Source: SIG351 sp045627045
Lineage (GTDB): Bacteria; Bacillota; Clostridia; HGM11327
Direction: 5' to 3'
Assembly (NCBI GenBank): GCA_045627045.1
Contig: JAZQMY010000048.1
Coordinates: 1-64,000 of the forward strand
DNA: 64,000 bases
Positions 53,233-62,189 of this stretch are shown one piece after another; position 1 is the first letter of the stretch; each line of letters begins with the position of its first letter. The position numbers and the translations under genes are program-made. The notes beneath the pieces are model-generated. The model was not told the DNA's origin, ran no database searches, and worked only from the letters and a program-made list of their open reading frames with translations.

Positions 53233-54606
53233 TTATTTAGCTGCTCTTAAGAGAATGGCTTGTCCTGCTTCAAGAGTAAGAACATAATTATCCGCCTTGG
53301 TCAATTCGAGTGAATCAGATTCTGTAGCTGATTTCCAGGAAGCTGTTTCAGTGTCAAAATACTCAAGATTGTCAGCTTGAAAAATTTCTTCAAGCTGAAT
53401 AATATTGAGTTCGCCTCTTTCTGTATTTACAATCATGAAGCTGTCGTCATTGAAGAAGCCTACCATCAGATTCTTGTTGATCAAGGAATGAATCTTACCA
53501 AGATCGCCGTAAGAAGTATATTCGGTGCAGTTCTTCTGGAGAGAGTTGCTTATGTGGAATACTGCGGTTGAAGTTTTGCCGTAGAGCTCTTTGCCTAAGG
53601 GAAGGAGCCATTTGTTTATCTTCTGAACGTCATAGTAGTGCTGATATTTCTCACCAAGATAGTTCATGCAGGAATCTGTCCAGTTGCTTGCCATAAGACT
53701 TTCATCAAGATAAAATGTAAAGTATGATACTGCTTTCATTCCATAGCAAAGGGAAGTATTGACTTCGTAGCAGAGGTCATCATAGGTTACATTCTTATAT
53801 GCGAGATGCTTTGTGAGGAGTATTATCTGAACGGCGTCAAGTCCGTGTCTGAGGTAGCAGTCCCTGACGGATTCGAGGTTATCAAAGTAGCCGTATCTTT
53901 CCGTGTTGTTTCCGAGAATGGCGTAATGATCCCAGCTGATGTAGTCGGGGCCGATTTCGTTTACGAATCTTTCAAGATATTCCTCGTAAGTTGCTGTGGC
54001 GAGCTGTTCTTCACTTGCGTAATTCGGGAAAAGATTGATGAATACAGCGTCATCGGGGGAGTATTTTCTGAATGCATCAACCACTACCTTAAGTTTTGCA
54101 AAGTCGGTTGCCTGTGGTTCATCACGAAGGTTCCAGCCTGTAATAACATCATCGTATTCTTTGAATCTCTCAACGGCGTTCTTTACGATTTCATCTATTT
54201 GTTCCGGAGAGGCAGTATTGATGGCATTGAGAACGTCAAAGATGGGCAGTGAGTCGCACTTGAGGCCGTATTTCCGGAGGTATCCAAGAGCGATCCTGAT
54301 TTCTTCGTCTGTTGTGTCCCATGTGGTATTAAGTCCTACGCTTGTGAAACCGCATTCAGCTATGGCCTGATAGTAAGTTTCGTTTGTAAAATTCTCTCTG
54401 CAAGGGCCGTAGTAGTAGGTTATGGTAAACTCGTTGATGCCTTTTGTGAGCTTTTTGGCTTCGGGTCTTTCGGGAGCAGGCGTTCTGACCGGTGTCGGCT
54501 CGGGCGTTTTGATGGGCGTAGTGTCCGGGGATGGCGTTGCTGAAGTACATCCACCGAAGAGAATGGCCAGCACGCACACTGCTGTTAGAAACAATCGTTT
54601 TTTCAT
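53233..54606 (-). CDS. Lipoprotein with beta-galactosidase-like TIM barrel
   Basis: 457 residues. Lipoprotein signal: 'MKKRLFLTAVCVLAILFGGC' with lipid Cys20, then a Pro/Thr linker. The barrel has 'YYQAIAECGFTSVGLNTTWD' near its start, 'VITGWNLRDEPQATDF' with a candidate acid/base Glu in 'DEP', and 'GPDYISWDHYAIL' downstream. A C-terminal beta domain follows. The layout resembles GH42/GH5-like glycosidases in clan GH-A, but the family is uncertain. It acts outside the membrane and may feed the sugar pathways encoded nearby. Confidence 0.6.
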   Translation of the reverse strand: MKKRLFLTAVCVLAILFGGCTSATPSPDTTPIKTPEPTPVRTPAPERPEAKKLTKGINEFTITYYYGPCRENFTNETYYQAIAECGFTSVGLNTTWDTTDEEIRIALGYLRKYGLKCDSLPIFDVLNAINTASPEQIDEIVKNAVERFKEYDDVITGWNLRDEPQATDFAKLKVVVDAFRKYSPDDAVFINLFPNYASEEQLATATYEEYLERFVNEIGPDYISWDHYAILGNNTERYGYFDNLESVRDCYLRHGLDAVQIILLTKHLAYKNVTYDDLCYEVNTSLCYGMKAVSYFTFYLDESLMASNWTDSCMNYLGEKYQHYYDVQKINKWLLPLGKELYGKTSTAVFHISNSLQKNCTEYTSYGDLGKIHSLINKNLMVGFFNDDSFMIVNTERGELNIIQLEEIFQADNLEYFDTETASWKSATESDSLELTKADNYVLTLEAGQAILLRAAK

Positions 54607-54693
54607 TGTATTCTCCTTTGTAATTGATCAGATATGTTTATTATTATAGCATAGATATCAAATAATATCAATTTTTTTTATCTGATGTTGTTA

Positions 54694-54722
54694 TTGCTTT
54701 TATTGGCAGATTATGATATAAT
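54694..54722 (+). promoter_or_regulatory. Promoter upstream of peptidase E gene
   Basis: TTGCTT 54694-54699, 17-bp spacer, TATAAT 54717-54722. A terminator-like hairpin lies between this promoter and the gene. Confidence 0.6.
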
Positions 54723-54742
54723 ATTTGCAGAGATTATTGCTC

Positions 54743-54773
54743 AAAAATGCCCTTGCGAGCAAGCATTTTTGTT
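54743..54773 (+). terminator. Leader hairpin with T-tract (possible attenuator)
   Basis: The arms aaaaatgc (54743-54750) and gcattttt (54763-54770) enclose ttgc/gcaa with a two-base bulge, then T-rich sequence. It sits about 15 nt after the predicted transcription start and 38 nt before the coding start of the peptidase gene. It could attenuate transcription. Confidence 0.5.
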
Positions 54774-54810
54774 TGTTATATAACAGAAGAAAAAACAAGG
54801 AGAATAACTT

Positions 54811-55494
54811 ATGGCAAGAATAGTGGCTATGGGCGGCGGAGAAAATCCAAAGCTTTTTGAATATGTGAAGAAACTTACAGGGAAGGATAAGCCGCATGCA
54901 CTTTATATTGGTACGGCAGGCGGAGATGATGAGGCAAAATATAACGGAATGAAGGCTTTGTTTGAGAGCATAGGTTGTATTTCCGCGTCGCTCGATCTGA
55001 TAAAGAAAGAATATACAGAAAAAGAGCTTGACGATATATTGGATGATACGGATATGATATATATCTGCGGTGGAGACACATATCTGATGCTTGAGGTGTG
55101 GAAGCGTACGGGCTTTGATAAAAAACTCAGAGAAATCTACGAAAAGGATTCAGCTGTGCTCTGCGGGAGCAGTGCAGGAGGTATGTGCTGGTTTGCAACA
55201 GGATACAGTGACTGCAGCAGAAAAAAGAAACCGGGCAGCAACGTAGGATTCCTTGATTGTCTCGGATATTATGAAGAGGCATTCTGTCCGCATGCAGGCT
55301 CAAGAGGAAAGGAATTTGAAGAGGAGCTTCCGGAGCTCGGAATTGACGGATACAGGATGGATGATGAGACTGCTTTTGTTGATAACAACGGAAAGATATC
55401 GTTTATCAGAAGCGAGGATATGCTTAACGTATGCATTATAAGATGCACCGAAAACGGCATTGTGAAGGAATACCCCGAAGTCATCACTCTGTAA
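54811..55494 (+). CDS. Peptidase E-like serine peptidase (family S51)
   Basis: 227 residues. The S51 features are 'IYICGGDTYLMLEVW' (about 75), the nucleophile 'VLCGSSAGGMCWF' (Ser near 115-117) and 'EEAFCPHAGSRGKEFEEEL' (His near 152). S51 enzymes are cytoplasmic dipeptidases that prefer N-terminal Asp, or cyanophycinase relatives. AAGGAG precedes ATG 54811. It is probably in one transcript with the GH39-like gene 42 bp downstream. Confidence 0.85.
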   Translation: MARIVAMGGGENPKLFEYVKKLTGKDKPHALYIGTAGGDDEAKYNGMKALFESIGCISASLDLIKKEYTEKELDDILDDTDMIYICGGDTYLMLEVWKRTGFDKKLREIYEKDSAVLCGSSAGGMCWFATGYSDCSRKKKPGSNVGFLDCLGYYEEAFCPHAGSRGKEFEEELPELGIDGYRMDDETAFVDNNGKISFIRSEDMLNVCIIRCTENGIVKEYPEVITL

Positions 55495-55536
55495 TGAACA
55501 GATTCGGATAAATAAGAATAATAAAGGAGAATTGAA

Positions 55537-56835
55537 ATGAAAAAGGCTATAATTACCGTAAACGATAAAGAGACACTCAGACCGATAAAGCCGCTTCATG
55601 GCGTTAACAACGGCCCTCTTTCTATTTATGACGGTCAGCAATTCAAATTTGATGCTTCAAAGTTTTATCAGGAAGCGGAAATTCCGTACGTTCGTCTTCA
55701 TGATGTTGAATATCCTTACGGCGGAGAGCTTTTTGTTGACTATGAGTGTATCTTTCCGAACTTTGATGCGGACGTAAACGATCCCGCAAATTATTTCTTC
55801 AACGAGACAGACAGATTCGTCGGAGCTATATTTGCAACGGGATCAAACATAATTTACAGACTCGGCGTTTCAATCGAAGGCGCAAGAGTAAAGCGTTTTA
55901 TTGGCGGTCCGCGTGATTACAACAAGTTCGCTGATATCTGTCTTCACATAATCGCTCATTATACTGAGGGTTGGAAGAGAGGCTTTACATACAAGGGTAT
56001 TCAGTGGGAAATCTGGAACGAACCCAACGGTACGACAGATATGTGGACGGCGGGAAACGAAGCTTATGCCGATTTTTATGCCATTACGGCAAAGAAGATA
56101 AAGGAACGCTTTCCGAACGAGCTCGTAGGCGGCCCTGCAGTAAGCTATATGACAGGTGAACGTTGGCCGAACTGCCCGAAGCTTGTGGATGCGCTCAGAA
56201 AGAAACTTATGGAGGATCCGACGATACCTATGGATTTCTTCTCCTTCCACAATTACGCGTGTGAGCCGGAAGACGTTGTTGAGAACGCAAAGCTTGCAAG
56301 GCAGTTTCTCATTGACACTCATCACGAGGATGCTATCATAATTATGGATGAATATAACTATATGATAGATTGGGACAGAAAGGACGCCTGCGATTTTATG
56401 GTTACGGAGGAAGCCGCCGCTTTCCTTGCCGCAAACTTTGCCGCTATGCAGGATTCGTTTGTTGACGAGGCGTGCTACTACTCTGCACAGGTATGGAGAG
56501 ATGCAAAGAGGGATAAGAGCAGAAGAGTAACGTACATCCCCGGCAAATATATGACGAGATGGAACGGTATTTACAAGGTGAACGATGAGGGTGAGCTTGA
56601 AACATTGCCGCCGTTTGAGTCGATGCTCAAATTCAATGAGCTGAAAAAGCTCGGCACCCAGATCAAGACGACGATCGAGGGCGATGCAAGAGTATATTGC
56701 ATAGGTGCAACCGACGGAAAGAATGCCGCAGCATATTATGTCAATTTCTCTGCCGAAGAGGTTGAGGTAACGTTCAGAGGCGAAACAAAGGTAATGAAGC
56801 CTTTTGAAGTTGTAATGAAGAAGTGGACGGTATAA
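55537..56835 (+). CDS. GH39-like glycoside hydrolase
   Basis: 432 residues (AAAGGAG before ATG 55537). A clan GH-A barrel: N-terminal 'GVNNGPLSIYDGQ', 'EIPYVRLHDVEYPYGGELFV' (about 48-67), the acid/base motif 'WEIWNEPNG' (Glu162), and the nucleophile in 'IIIMDEYNYM' (Glu near 271). A short C-terminal beta domain follows. It is close in layout to GH39 beta-xylosidases and other members that cleave xylosides or uronides. No signal peptide, so it works on imported oligosaccharides. Confidence 0.8.
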   Translation: MKKAIITVNDKETLRPIKPLHGVNNGPLSIYDGQQFKFDASKFYQEAEIPYVRLHDVEYPYGGELFVDYECIFPNFDADVNDPANYFFNETDRFVGAIFATGSNIIYRLGVSIEGARVKRFIGGPRDYNKFADICLHIIAHYTEGWKRGFTYKGIQWEIWNEPNGTTDMWTAGNEAYADFYAITAKKIKERFPNELVGGPAVSYMTGERWPNCPKLVDALRKKLMEDPTIPMDFFSFHNYACEPEDVVENAKLARQFLIDTHHEDAIIIMDEYNYMIDWDRKDACDFMVTEEAAAFLAANFAAMQDSFVDEACYYSAQVWRDAKRDKSRRVTYIPGKYMTRWNGIYKVNDEGELETLPPFESMLKFNELKKLGTQIKTTIEGDARVYCIGATDGKNAAAYYVNFSAEEVEVTFRGETKVMKPFEVVMKKWTV

Positions 56836-56845
56836 TCTGTCAATA

Positions 56846-56888
56846 ATACAAGAACTTCCCGTTTTCAAGGAACGGGAAGTTCTTTTTT
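56846..56888. terminator. Bidirectional terminator between convergent genes
   Basis: Arms aagaacttcccgtt (about 56850-56863) and aacgggaagttctt (56871-56884) form a perfect 14-bp stem, followed by Ts. It ends the GH39-like gene and the activase gene. Confidence 0.9.
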
Positions 56889-56901
56889 ATGCTTTTTTAT
56901 C

Positions 56902-57798
56902 TTATTTGCCTGAGAAAAGCTTTATCTGCTTTTTGAATTCTCTTATTTCCGCATCGGACGGTATCCAGGCCTTGTTTCCGTTGTCATCTCTTCCCAGAGC
57001 TACGGCCTTGGAGCTTCCGTAAATGTGGTACGGCAGAACGTCTATTCCGCGGCAGTGAGCAAGCTTTGATTTCAGCTCTGCAACAGCCTTTGCGTGCTCC
57101 GGCGTCAGGTTGACTGTTTTCACGGCGATACAGCGAAGCACCGTCACGGCACCGAGCGAATCTGCCTTTTTCAGATTGGAGATGATCAGATCGGGATAAA
57201 CTCCCGTCATAAGCTTGTGGCGATTGCGGTCTGTATCCTTGATGTCCCAGAGAAACGTATCAACCACAGGAACGAGCTTTTCAATGAGCTCCTCGGGGAA
57301 GTAGCCGCAGGTTTCAACTGCGGTGTTTAAGCCTTCTGCCTTTGCACGGCGAAGCAGCTCTATAGTTTTCTCACCGTGGAAGAGCGGCTCGCCTCCCGAG
57401 AGGGTAAGCCCTCCCTTTTTGCCGTAAAAGGCTTTGTCTTTCAGTACCTCGGTGAGTATTTCATCTATTGTCATGCATTCTGCGGCGGCTTCGAGCGCAC
57501 CCGTCGGGCAGGCGGAAACACAGCTCATGCAGCCCTTGCAGTTGATTCTTGAAATACTGTGACCTTCATCGGAAAATGTATGTACTCCGTTTCTGCAGGC
57601 GGCGAAGCATGCTCCGCACATGATGCACAGACGTGAATTGAACATAAATTCCCGATTGGGATTTTGCGTTTCTGGGTTATGACACCAGCGGCATCTTAAA
57701 GGACAACCCTTGAGAAATACTGTTGTTCTTACACCGTCACCGTCATGGGAACAGAATTTCTGTATTTTTGTGACGGGTAGAGTTACATCGTTCATCAT
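56902..57798 (-). CDS. Glycyl radical enzyme-activating protein (radical SAM)
   Basis: 298 residues from the ATG at 57798, which overlaps the stop of the enzyme gene, so translation is coupled. It has the activase motif 'CPLRCRWCHNPE' (C-x3-C-x2-C), then an inserted two-cluster ferredoxin domain ('CIMCGACFAACRNG', 'CKGCMSCVSACPTG') and 'GGLTLSGGEPLFH'. It abstracts hydrogen from the glycine of the partner enzyme using SAM. The ferredoxin insert is typical of activases for eliminase-type enzymes. It is the only activase in the window. Confidence 0.9.
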   Translation of the reverse strand: MMNDVTLPVTKIQKFCSHDGDGVRTTVFLKGCPLRCRWCHNPETQNPNREFMFNSRLCIMCGACFAACRNGVHTFSDEGHSISRINCKGCMSCVSACPTGALEAAAECMTIDEILTEVLKDKAFYGKKGGLTLSGGEPLFHGEKTIELLRRAKAEGLNTAVETCGYFPEELIEKLVPVVDTFLWDIKDTDRNRHKLMTGVYPDLIISNLKKADSLGAVTVLRCIAVKTVNLTPEHAKAVAELKSKLAHCRGIDVLPYHIYGSSKAVALGRDDNGNKAWIPSDAEIREFKKQIKLFSGK

Positions 57799-59951
57799 AA
57801 ATTGCCTTGGCTTGTTCTGTCTATGATCATCTGCTGCCATTCGTCGTTCAGTGTAACGAATCGCGCATTCCAACCGGAAACACGTACTGAAAGTGTTTTG
57901 AAGCTCTGAGGATCCTTCTGAGCGGCAAGAAGAGTTTCTACGTCCACTGTATCAGGCTGGAAGAAGAACCCACCGAGTGTGACAAAGCCTCTCATCAATC
58001 CTTTGAGAGCTTCCAGACCGTTCCTGCCTGTGAGAGTCTGAGGTGAGATTTTGAGATCAAGAGCGGCGCCGGTAGTCATTTTCCTTAAATCAGCTTTGCA
58101 GTAAGAGCGGATAACGGATGTTGCACCGGAGAAATCCGTGTCAGGCGTAGGAGATGCATTTCCTGCGAGGATCTCGCCCTTCTTGTAGCCGAAGGCAGTT
58201 GCCGTTCTTGTGGGGAGCCAGTCAACGTTTCTGCCGAACGTGGAGATTCCCGGCACAAAGTGCGCATCGTACTTGGGACCTTCGCCGATGACCTCTTTTA
58301 CAACGTCTGCAAAGAGATCAACAAGACGAACGTAGTAATTATCAGCTTCATCGCTGTCATTTCCGTAATAATTGTATTTTGTTCTTGCGTAATTGCGGAG
58401 CTCCTCATGACCTTCCCAGTTGTTCCTGAGTGCGGCAATGAGCTCCTTGAACGAAATGAGCTTTTCTTCATAAACGAGCTTTTGAATGGCAAGAAGTGAA
58501 TTTGCGATATCCGGCAGACCGCCTATGTGAGGCGAACGAACGAAATATTTCGTGCCGCAGTTGTGGTATGAACTCATTCTCTCAATGCAGTCGCCCTCAA
58601 ATACTCCAACAACATTGATTTCGGCGCACATTTTCTGACCTCTGAGGCGCAGTCTGTCGCTACCGGGCAGGAACCATCTTTCCACGCTCTCGTAGTACAT
58701 CATTTTTATGGTGTCCTTGAGACCTGCTCTGAAAGCATTGATAATATCGTCAATGCAAGCAAAATCAGGTATTTCGCCATACGTTACAGTGCCTACCGTG
58801 CGGTTGAAAATATCAAGTCCGTCAAATGGCCAGTAAGCAAAGTGCGTTTTGCCGGGGATCTGGACTTCCCAGCAGCCGTCATTTGCGAACTGTCTTGCTT
58901 CCTCAAGCTCATAGCCGTCCTTGAGAAGCGCATCTATAACGACTTCTTCGTTGTAGAACGCAATCACGCCGCCGCCGTGACGGACTACTCTTGCCGCCTT
59001 GTCGAGAAGCTTTGCGGGAGTCTTTGAATTGAGTCTGATGCTTATCGGGAAATCGGAGATCGGAAGCTCTTCCACTATATCAAGAACGAGATATGTAACT
59101 TCATTCGTTATTTCCTTGCCGTTTTTGTCAACACCGGCGAGAACTATGTTCTGATAGTGCTGTGCATCGCCTGTTCCTCTGCGTGTGCAGGATTCTATCC
59201 ACTCACAGCCCTTGATGAACATTGTTGCAAGAACTTCTCTTGCTTCCTCAATGGTAGTTCTGCCTTCTTTAAGATCGTTTTTCAGATAGTCTCCGAGGAG
59301 ATAATCTATTCTGCCTATTCCCGGCCAAGTACCGCAGAGTCTTAAGAAGCTGAACTCCATCCAGAGCGCCTGAACTGCCTCACGGAATGTGGTGGCAGGA
59401 TGAAAAGGCACTACCTTGAGCGTTTCGTAAATATCGGGATGCGTATCCTTTGTTGCTTCGAGATAACGCCCGTGATATATCCTGAAGGACTCTATCGTTG
59501 AAAGAAAGCTCTGAAGCACACGTCTTTCTTCATCGTTTATGGAGGCGTCTTTGAGCTTCTCTTCTATTCTGTTCTGTTTTGCGTCAAGTCCGAAACGGAT
59601 AGTCTCCTCAAAGTCAACTGTGAGGTGGCTCTGTCCGCCCATTCGACCGTCGCCTCCCCAGTATACCGGGGTACAATGTCTTACGGCAAGACCGAGAGTT
59701 GCCGAGCCCGATACCTTCTCGTACTCACATACTCTGATGGGTGCTTTTTCGGCTATCCTTCTTATTGCAATATCGTATCTGTCCTCCGGAGACATCGATT
59801 CAATGTTTTCGATATCGCAAAGAGAGACTGTTTTCTGCTTCATGGCCTCATCGCCGTACATTCCGTGAAGGGAATCCCATGCCCACTGACGGATAGTTTC
59901 AGGAAGACGAACAGGACGCGGAGTCTTTGAAGCGGTATAGAATTTTATCAT
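57795..59951 (-). CDS. Glycyl radical enzyme (C-x-E class) with own activase
   Basis: 718 residues from the ATG at 59951, with 59990 as an alternative; neither has a strong ribosome site. The N-terminal domain has 'YWGGDGRMGGQSHLTVDFEE'. The active site is 'FANDGCWEVQIPG', with the thiyl cysteine and a Glu two residues on. The radical loop near the C-terminus is 'VRVSGWNARF'. The Cys-Trp-Glu triad is unusual beside the more common Cys-Val/Ile-Glu, so the substrate is hard to predict. It should be a dehydratase or lyase. It shares an operon with the activase and diverges from the aldo/keto reductase gene. Confidence 0.85.
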   Translation of the reverse strand: MIKFYTASKTPRPVRLPETIRQWAWDSLHGMYGDEAMKQKTVSLCDIENIESMSPEDRYDIAIRRIAEKAPIRVCEYEKVSGSATLGLAVRHCTPVYWGGDGRMGGQSHLTVDFEETIRFGLDAKQNRIEEKLKDASINDEERRVLQSFLSTIESFRIYHGRYLEATKDTHPDIYETLKVVPFHPATTFREAVQALWMEFSFLRLCGTWPGIGRIDYLLGDYLKNDLKEGRTTIEEAREVLATMFIKGCEWIESCTRRGTGDAQHYQNIVLAGVDKNGKEITNEVTYLVLDIVEELPISDFPISIRLNSKTPAKLLDKAARVVRHGGGVIAFYNEEVVIDALLKDGYELEEARQFANDGCWEVQIPGKTHFAYWPFDGLDIFNRTVGTVTYGEIPDFACIDDIINAFRAGLKDTIKMMYYESVERWFLPGSDRLRLRGQKMCAEINVVGVFEGDCIERMSSYHNCGTKYFVRSPHIGGLPDIANSLLAIQKLVYEEKLISFKELIAALRNNWEGHEELRNYARTKYNYYGNDSDEADNYYVRLVDLFADVVKEVIGEGPKYDAHFVPGISTFGRNVDWLPTRTATAFGYKKGEILAGNASPTPDTDFSGATSVIRSYCKADLRKMTTGAALDLKISPQTLTGRNGLEALKGLMRGFVTLGGFFFQPDTVDVETLLAAQKDPQSFKTLSVRVSGWNARFVTLNDEWQQMIIDRTSQGNL

Positions 59952-60016
59952 GATTATTGCCTGTCTGCAGAATGCAGACCTTCCTTTCATAAAACTGAAC
60001 TATTCGGTTCATTACT

Positions 60017-60045
60017 ATGATAAGATATTTTTGCCGATTTGTCAA
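60017..60045 (-). promoter_or_regulatory. Promoter of glycyl radical enzyme/activase operon
   Basis: On the minus strand: TTGACA (plus-strand 60040-60045), 17-bp spacer, TATCAT (plus-strand 60017-60022). Transcription runs left from near 60010. Confidence 0.65.
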
Positions 60046-60067
60046 CACCAAATTTATTTTTTTTCTA

Positions 60068-60096
60068 TTGATTTTTAAGCATTTTTGTGCTAAACT
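60068..60096 (+). promoter_or_regulatory. Promoter of aldo/keto reductase gene
   Basis: TTGATT 60068-60073, 17-bp spacer, TAAACT 60091-60096, about 20 bp before the AAAGGGGG ribosome site. It is back to back with the glycyl radical enzyme promoter. Confidence 0.5.
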
Positions 60097-60127
60097 TATC
60101 AAAGCAAGCAAAGGGGGCAAAATCTCA

Positions 60128-61306
60128 ATGAAATATCGTACAGACAGATACGGCAACAAGCTTTCGGTACTCGGCTACGGATGTATGCGTTTTACGCAGG
60201 TGGCAGGAATCACGGATATGAAAAAAACCGAGAAAGAAATAATGGCGGCAATCAATGCCGGAGTGAATTATTTTGATACGGCATACATTTATCCGGGAAG
60301 CGAAGCGGCGCTCGGAGAGATACTTGAATCAAACGGCGTCAGGGACAAGGTCAATATCGCCACAAAACTGCCGCACTACATGATAAAGAATTCCGACAGC
60401 ATGGAGAAATTCTTTTCAGAGGAGCTCCGGAGGCTGAGAACCGATCATGTCGATTACTATCTCATGCATATGCTGACGGATACAAAAACGTGGGAGCGGC
60501 TTAAATCATTCGGAATCATCGAATGGCTCGAGGAAAAGAAGAAGTCAAGCGCCATCAGACAGGTAGGCTTTTCTTATCACGGCAATTCGGATATGTTTCT
60601 GGAGCTGCTTGATTGCTACGATTGGGATTTCTGCCAGATACAGTATAACTATATGGACGAAAACTCACAGGCAGGTGTCACAGGTCTGAAGAAGGCGGCT
60701 GAAAAAGGCATACCTGTAATAATAATGGAGCCGTTGAGGGGTGGAAAGCTTGTTTCGGGATTGCCGAAGGAAGCAAGAAAACTCATGGAACAGCACCCGT
60801 CAAAGCGTTTGCCTGCGGAGTGGTCATTTGACTGGCTGTGGGATCAGAAGGAGGTAACGGTCATCCTTTCGGGAATGAATTCGCTTGAAATGGTGGCTGA
60901 AAACTGCGCTTCTGCCGACAAAGCGGAGGAGAATATGCTCTCTTCCGAGGACAAGAAGCTGCTTTCGGATGTCGTCTCGATAATAAATAAGAACATGAAG
61001 GTCGGCTGCACGGGGTGCAGATACTGTATGCCATGCCCGAAGGGAGTTGATATACCGGGAACGTTTGCGGCATATAACAGAAGAACTTCCGACGGAAAAG
61101 TAAGGGCGCTCGTTGACTATTTCATGTGCACAGGCGTGCGCAAGGATTACACCGGCCCAGGCAACTGCATAGGCTGCGGAAAGTGCGAGCAGCATTGCCC
61201 GCAGAAGATAGACATCAGGAATCAGCTCAGACAGGCAAAAAAGACGTTTGAAGGCCCTGTATACAAAATCGGCAAAAAAGTACTTCCGTGGTTCATGAAA
61301 TATTGA
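60128..61306 (+). CDS. Aldo/keto reductase with C-terminal ferredoxin domain
   Basis: 392 residues from ATG 60128 (AAAGGGGG at 60110-60117); a longer frame to 60017 runs through the promoter. The AKR barrel shows 'LGYGCMRFT', 'NYFDTAYIYPGSE' (Asp/Tyr pair), 'IATKLP' (Lys) and 'DHVDYYLMHML' (His). The C-terminal part has 'CTGCRYCMPCPKGVDIPG' and 'CIGCGKCEQHCPQKIDI', the cysteine spacing of iron-sulfur clusters. Such fusions may use ferredoxin-type electrons as well as NAD(P)H. The substrate is unknown; a product of the divergent glycyl radical enzyme, which would be an aldehyde or ketone, is attractive. Confidence 0.85.
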   Translation: MKYRTDRYGNKLSVLGYGCMRFTQVAGITDMKKTEKEIMAAINAGVNYFDTAYIYPGSEAALGEILESNGVRDKVNIATKLPHYMIKNSDSMEKFFSEELRRLRTDHVDYYLMHMLTDTKTWERLKSFGIIEWLEEKKKSSAIRQVGFSYHGNSDMFLELLDCYDWDFCQIQYNYMDENSQAGVTGLKKAAEKGIPVIIMEPLRGGKLVSGLPKEARKLMEQHPSKRLPAEWSFDWLWDQKEVTVILSGMNSLEMVAENCASADKAEENMLSSEDKKLLSDVVSIINKNMKVGCTGCRYCMPCPKGVDIPGTFAAYNRRTSDGKVRALVDYFMCTGVRKDYTGPGNCIGCGKCEQHCPQKIDIRNQLRQAKKTFEGPVYKIGKKVLPWFMKY

Positions 61307-61331
61307 CATTATCGCTTTTGAGTGATATAAT
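61303..61331 (+). promoter_or_regulatory. Promoter of PHP phosphatase gene
   Basis: TTGACA 61303-61308 overlaps the stop codon of the preceding gene; 17-bp spacer; TATAAT 61326-61331. A near-consensus sigma-A promoter. Confidence 0.75.
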
Positions 61332-61362
61332 TAGCTATCAAAAGAATAAACAGAGGTAAAAT

Positions 61363-62139
61363 ATGCTTTGTAATTATCATACACATACGGCCCGCTGCGG
61401 ACATGCAAGAGGCTTTGAGAGGGACTATGTTGAGGCGGCAATACGTGCTGGCTTCAAGAAGCTCGGATTTTCAGACCACGTGCCGACACCGGCATACGAT
61501 CCGGAGTTCCCGCAGTTCAGAATGCCGTTGTCGGAGGCACCTGAATATACAAGCGAAATAAACAAACTAAAGGAAGAGTATAAGAACGATATCGAGCTTT
61601 TCGTAGGCTATGAGTGCGAGTACATCCCGTTCGTTTTTGACGAGCACATGAAGATACTCAATGATCTTGGCTGTGAATATATCATTCTCGGACAGCACTT
61701 CCTTATCGTTGACGATCCGGAGGATCCTTACCCGGGCTATGGCGGAACAGAGGACAAGAGAAGAGTGCAGATGTATACCGATCTTGTGACGGAAGGCATA
61801 AGCACGGGAAAATTCTCTTATGTCTGCCATCCTGATATATTCAGGTACACGGGAACGGATATTGATTTTCTCTACGGAGAGTACAGAAAGATATGCGAAA
61901 CGGCAAAGAAATACGATGTTCCGCTTGAATTCAATATGCAGGGCTATATTGAGCATCGCCATTATCCGAAGGATGATTTCTGGCAGATAGCAAAGGAAGT
62001 CGGCAACAAGGCCATAATCGGTGTTGATGCACATTATCCGGAGTTCATAAATGCGGACAATTTCAGAAAATGCGCAGACCACCTTGCCGAGCTTGGAGTT
62101 GAGCGACTTGAGGATTTACAGCTCAGATCAATCATTTAA
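61363..62139 (+). CDS. Histidinol-phosphatase-like PHP-family phosphoesterase
   Basis: 258 residues. The PHP metal motifs are 'NYHTHTARCGHA' (4-15), 'GFSDHVPTP', 'YECEYIP', 'EYIILGQHFL', 'YVCHPDIFRYT' and 'IIGVDAHYPE' near the C-terminus. Members of this size act as histidinol-phosphate phosphatases (HisK/HisJ type). No other his gene lies here, so a different phosphate ester is possible. Confidence 0.8.
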   Translation: MLCNYHTHTARCGHARGFERDYVEAAIRAGFKKLGFSDHVPTPAYDPEFPQFRMPLSEAPEYTSEINKLKEEYKNDIELFVGYECEYIPFVFDEHMKILNDLGCEYIILGQHFLIVDDPEDPYPGYGGTEDKRRVQMYTDLVTEGISTGKFSYVCHPDIFRYTGTDIDFLYGEYRKICETAKKYDVPLEFNMQGYIEHRHYPKDDFWQIAKEVGNKAIIGVDAHYPEFINADNFRKCADHLAELGVERLEDLQLRSII

Positions 62140-62145
62140 AATGAG

Positions 62146-62181
62146 ACCGCTTTTGCCGTATGGCAGAGGCGGCTTTTTTTG
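62146..62181 (+). terminator. Intrinsic terminator after PHP phosphatase
   Basis: The stem gaccgcttttgcc pairs with ggcagaggcggct, with a bulge, followed by seven Ts (62146-62180). Confidence 0.75.
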
Positions 62182-62189
62182 ACGGCATA

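Noticed and set aside
55870..56868. 332-aa minus-strand frame opposite the GH39-like gene
   Set aside because: It is a shadow of a well-supported glycosidase gene; its product is Cys/His/Leu-rich and looks like no protein family.
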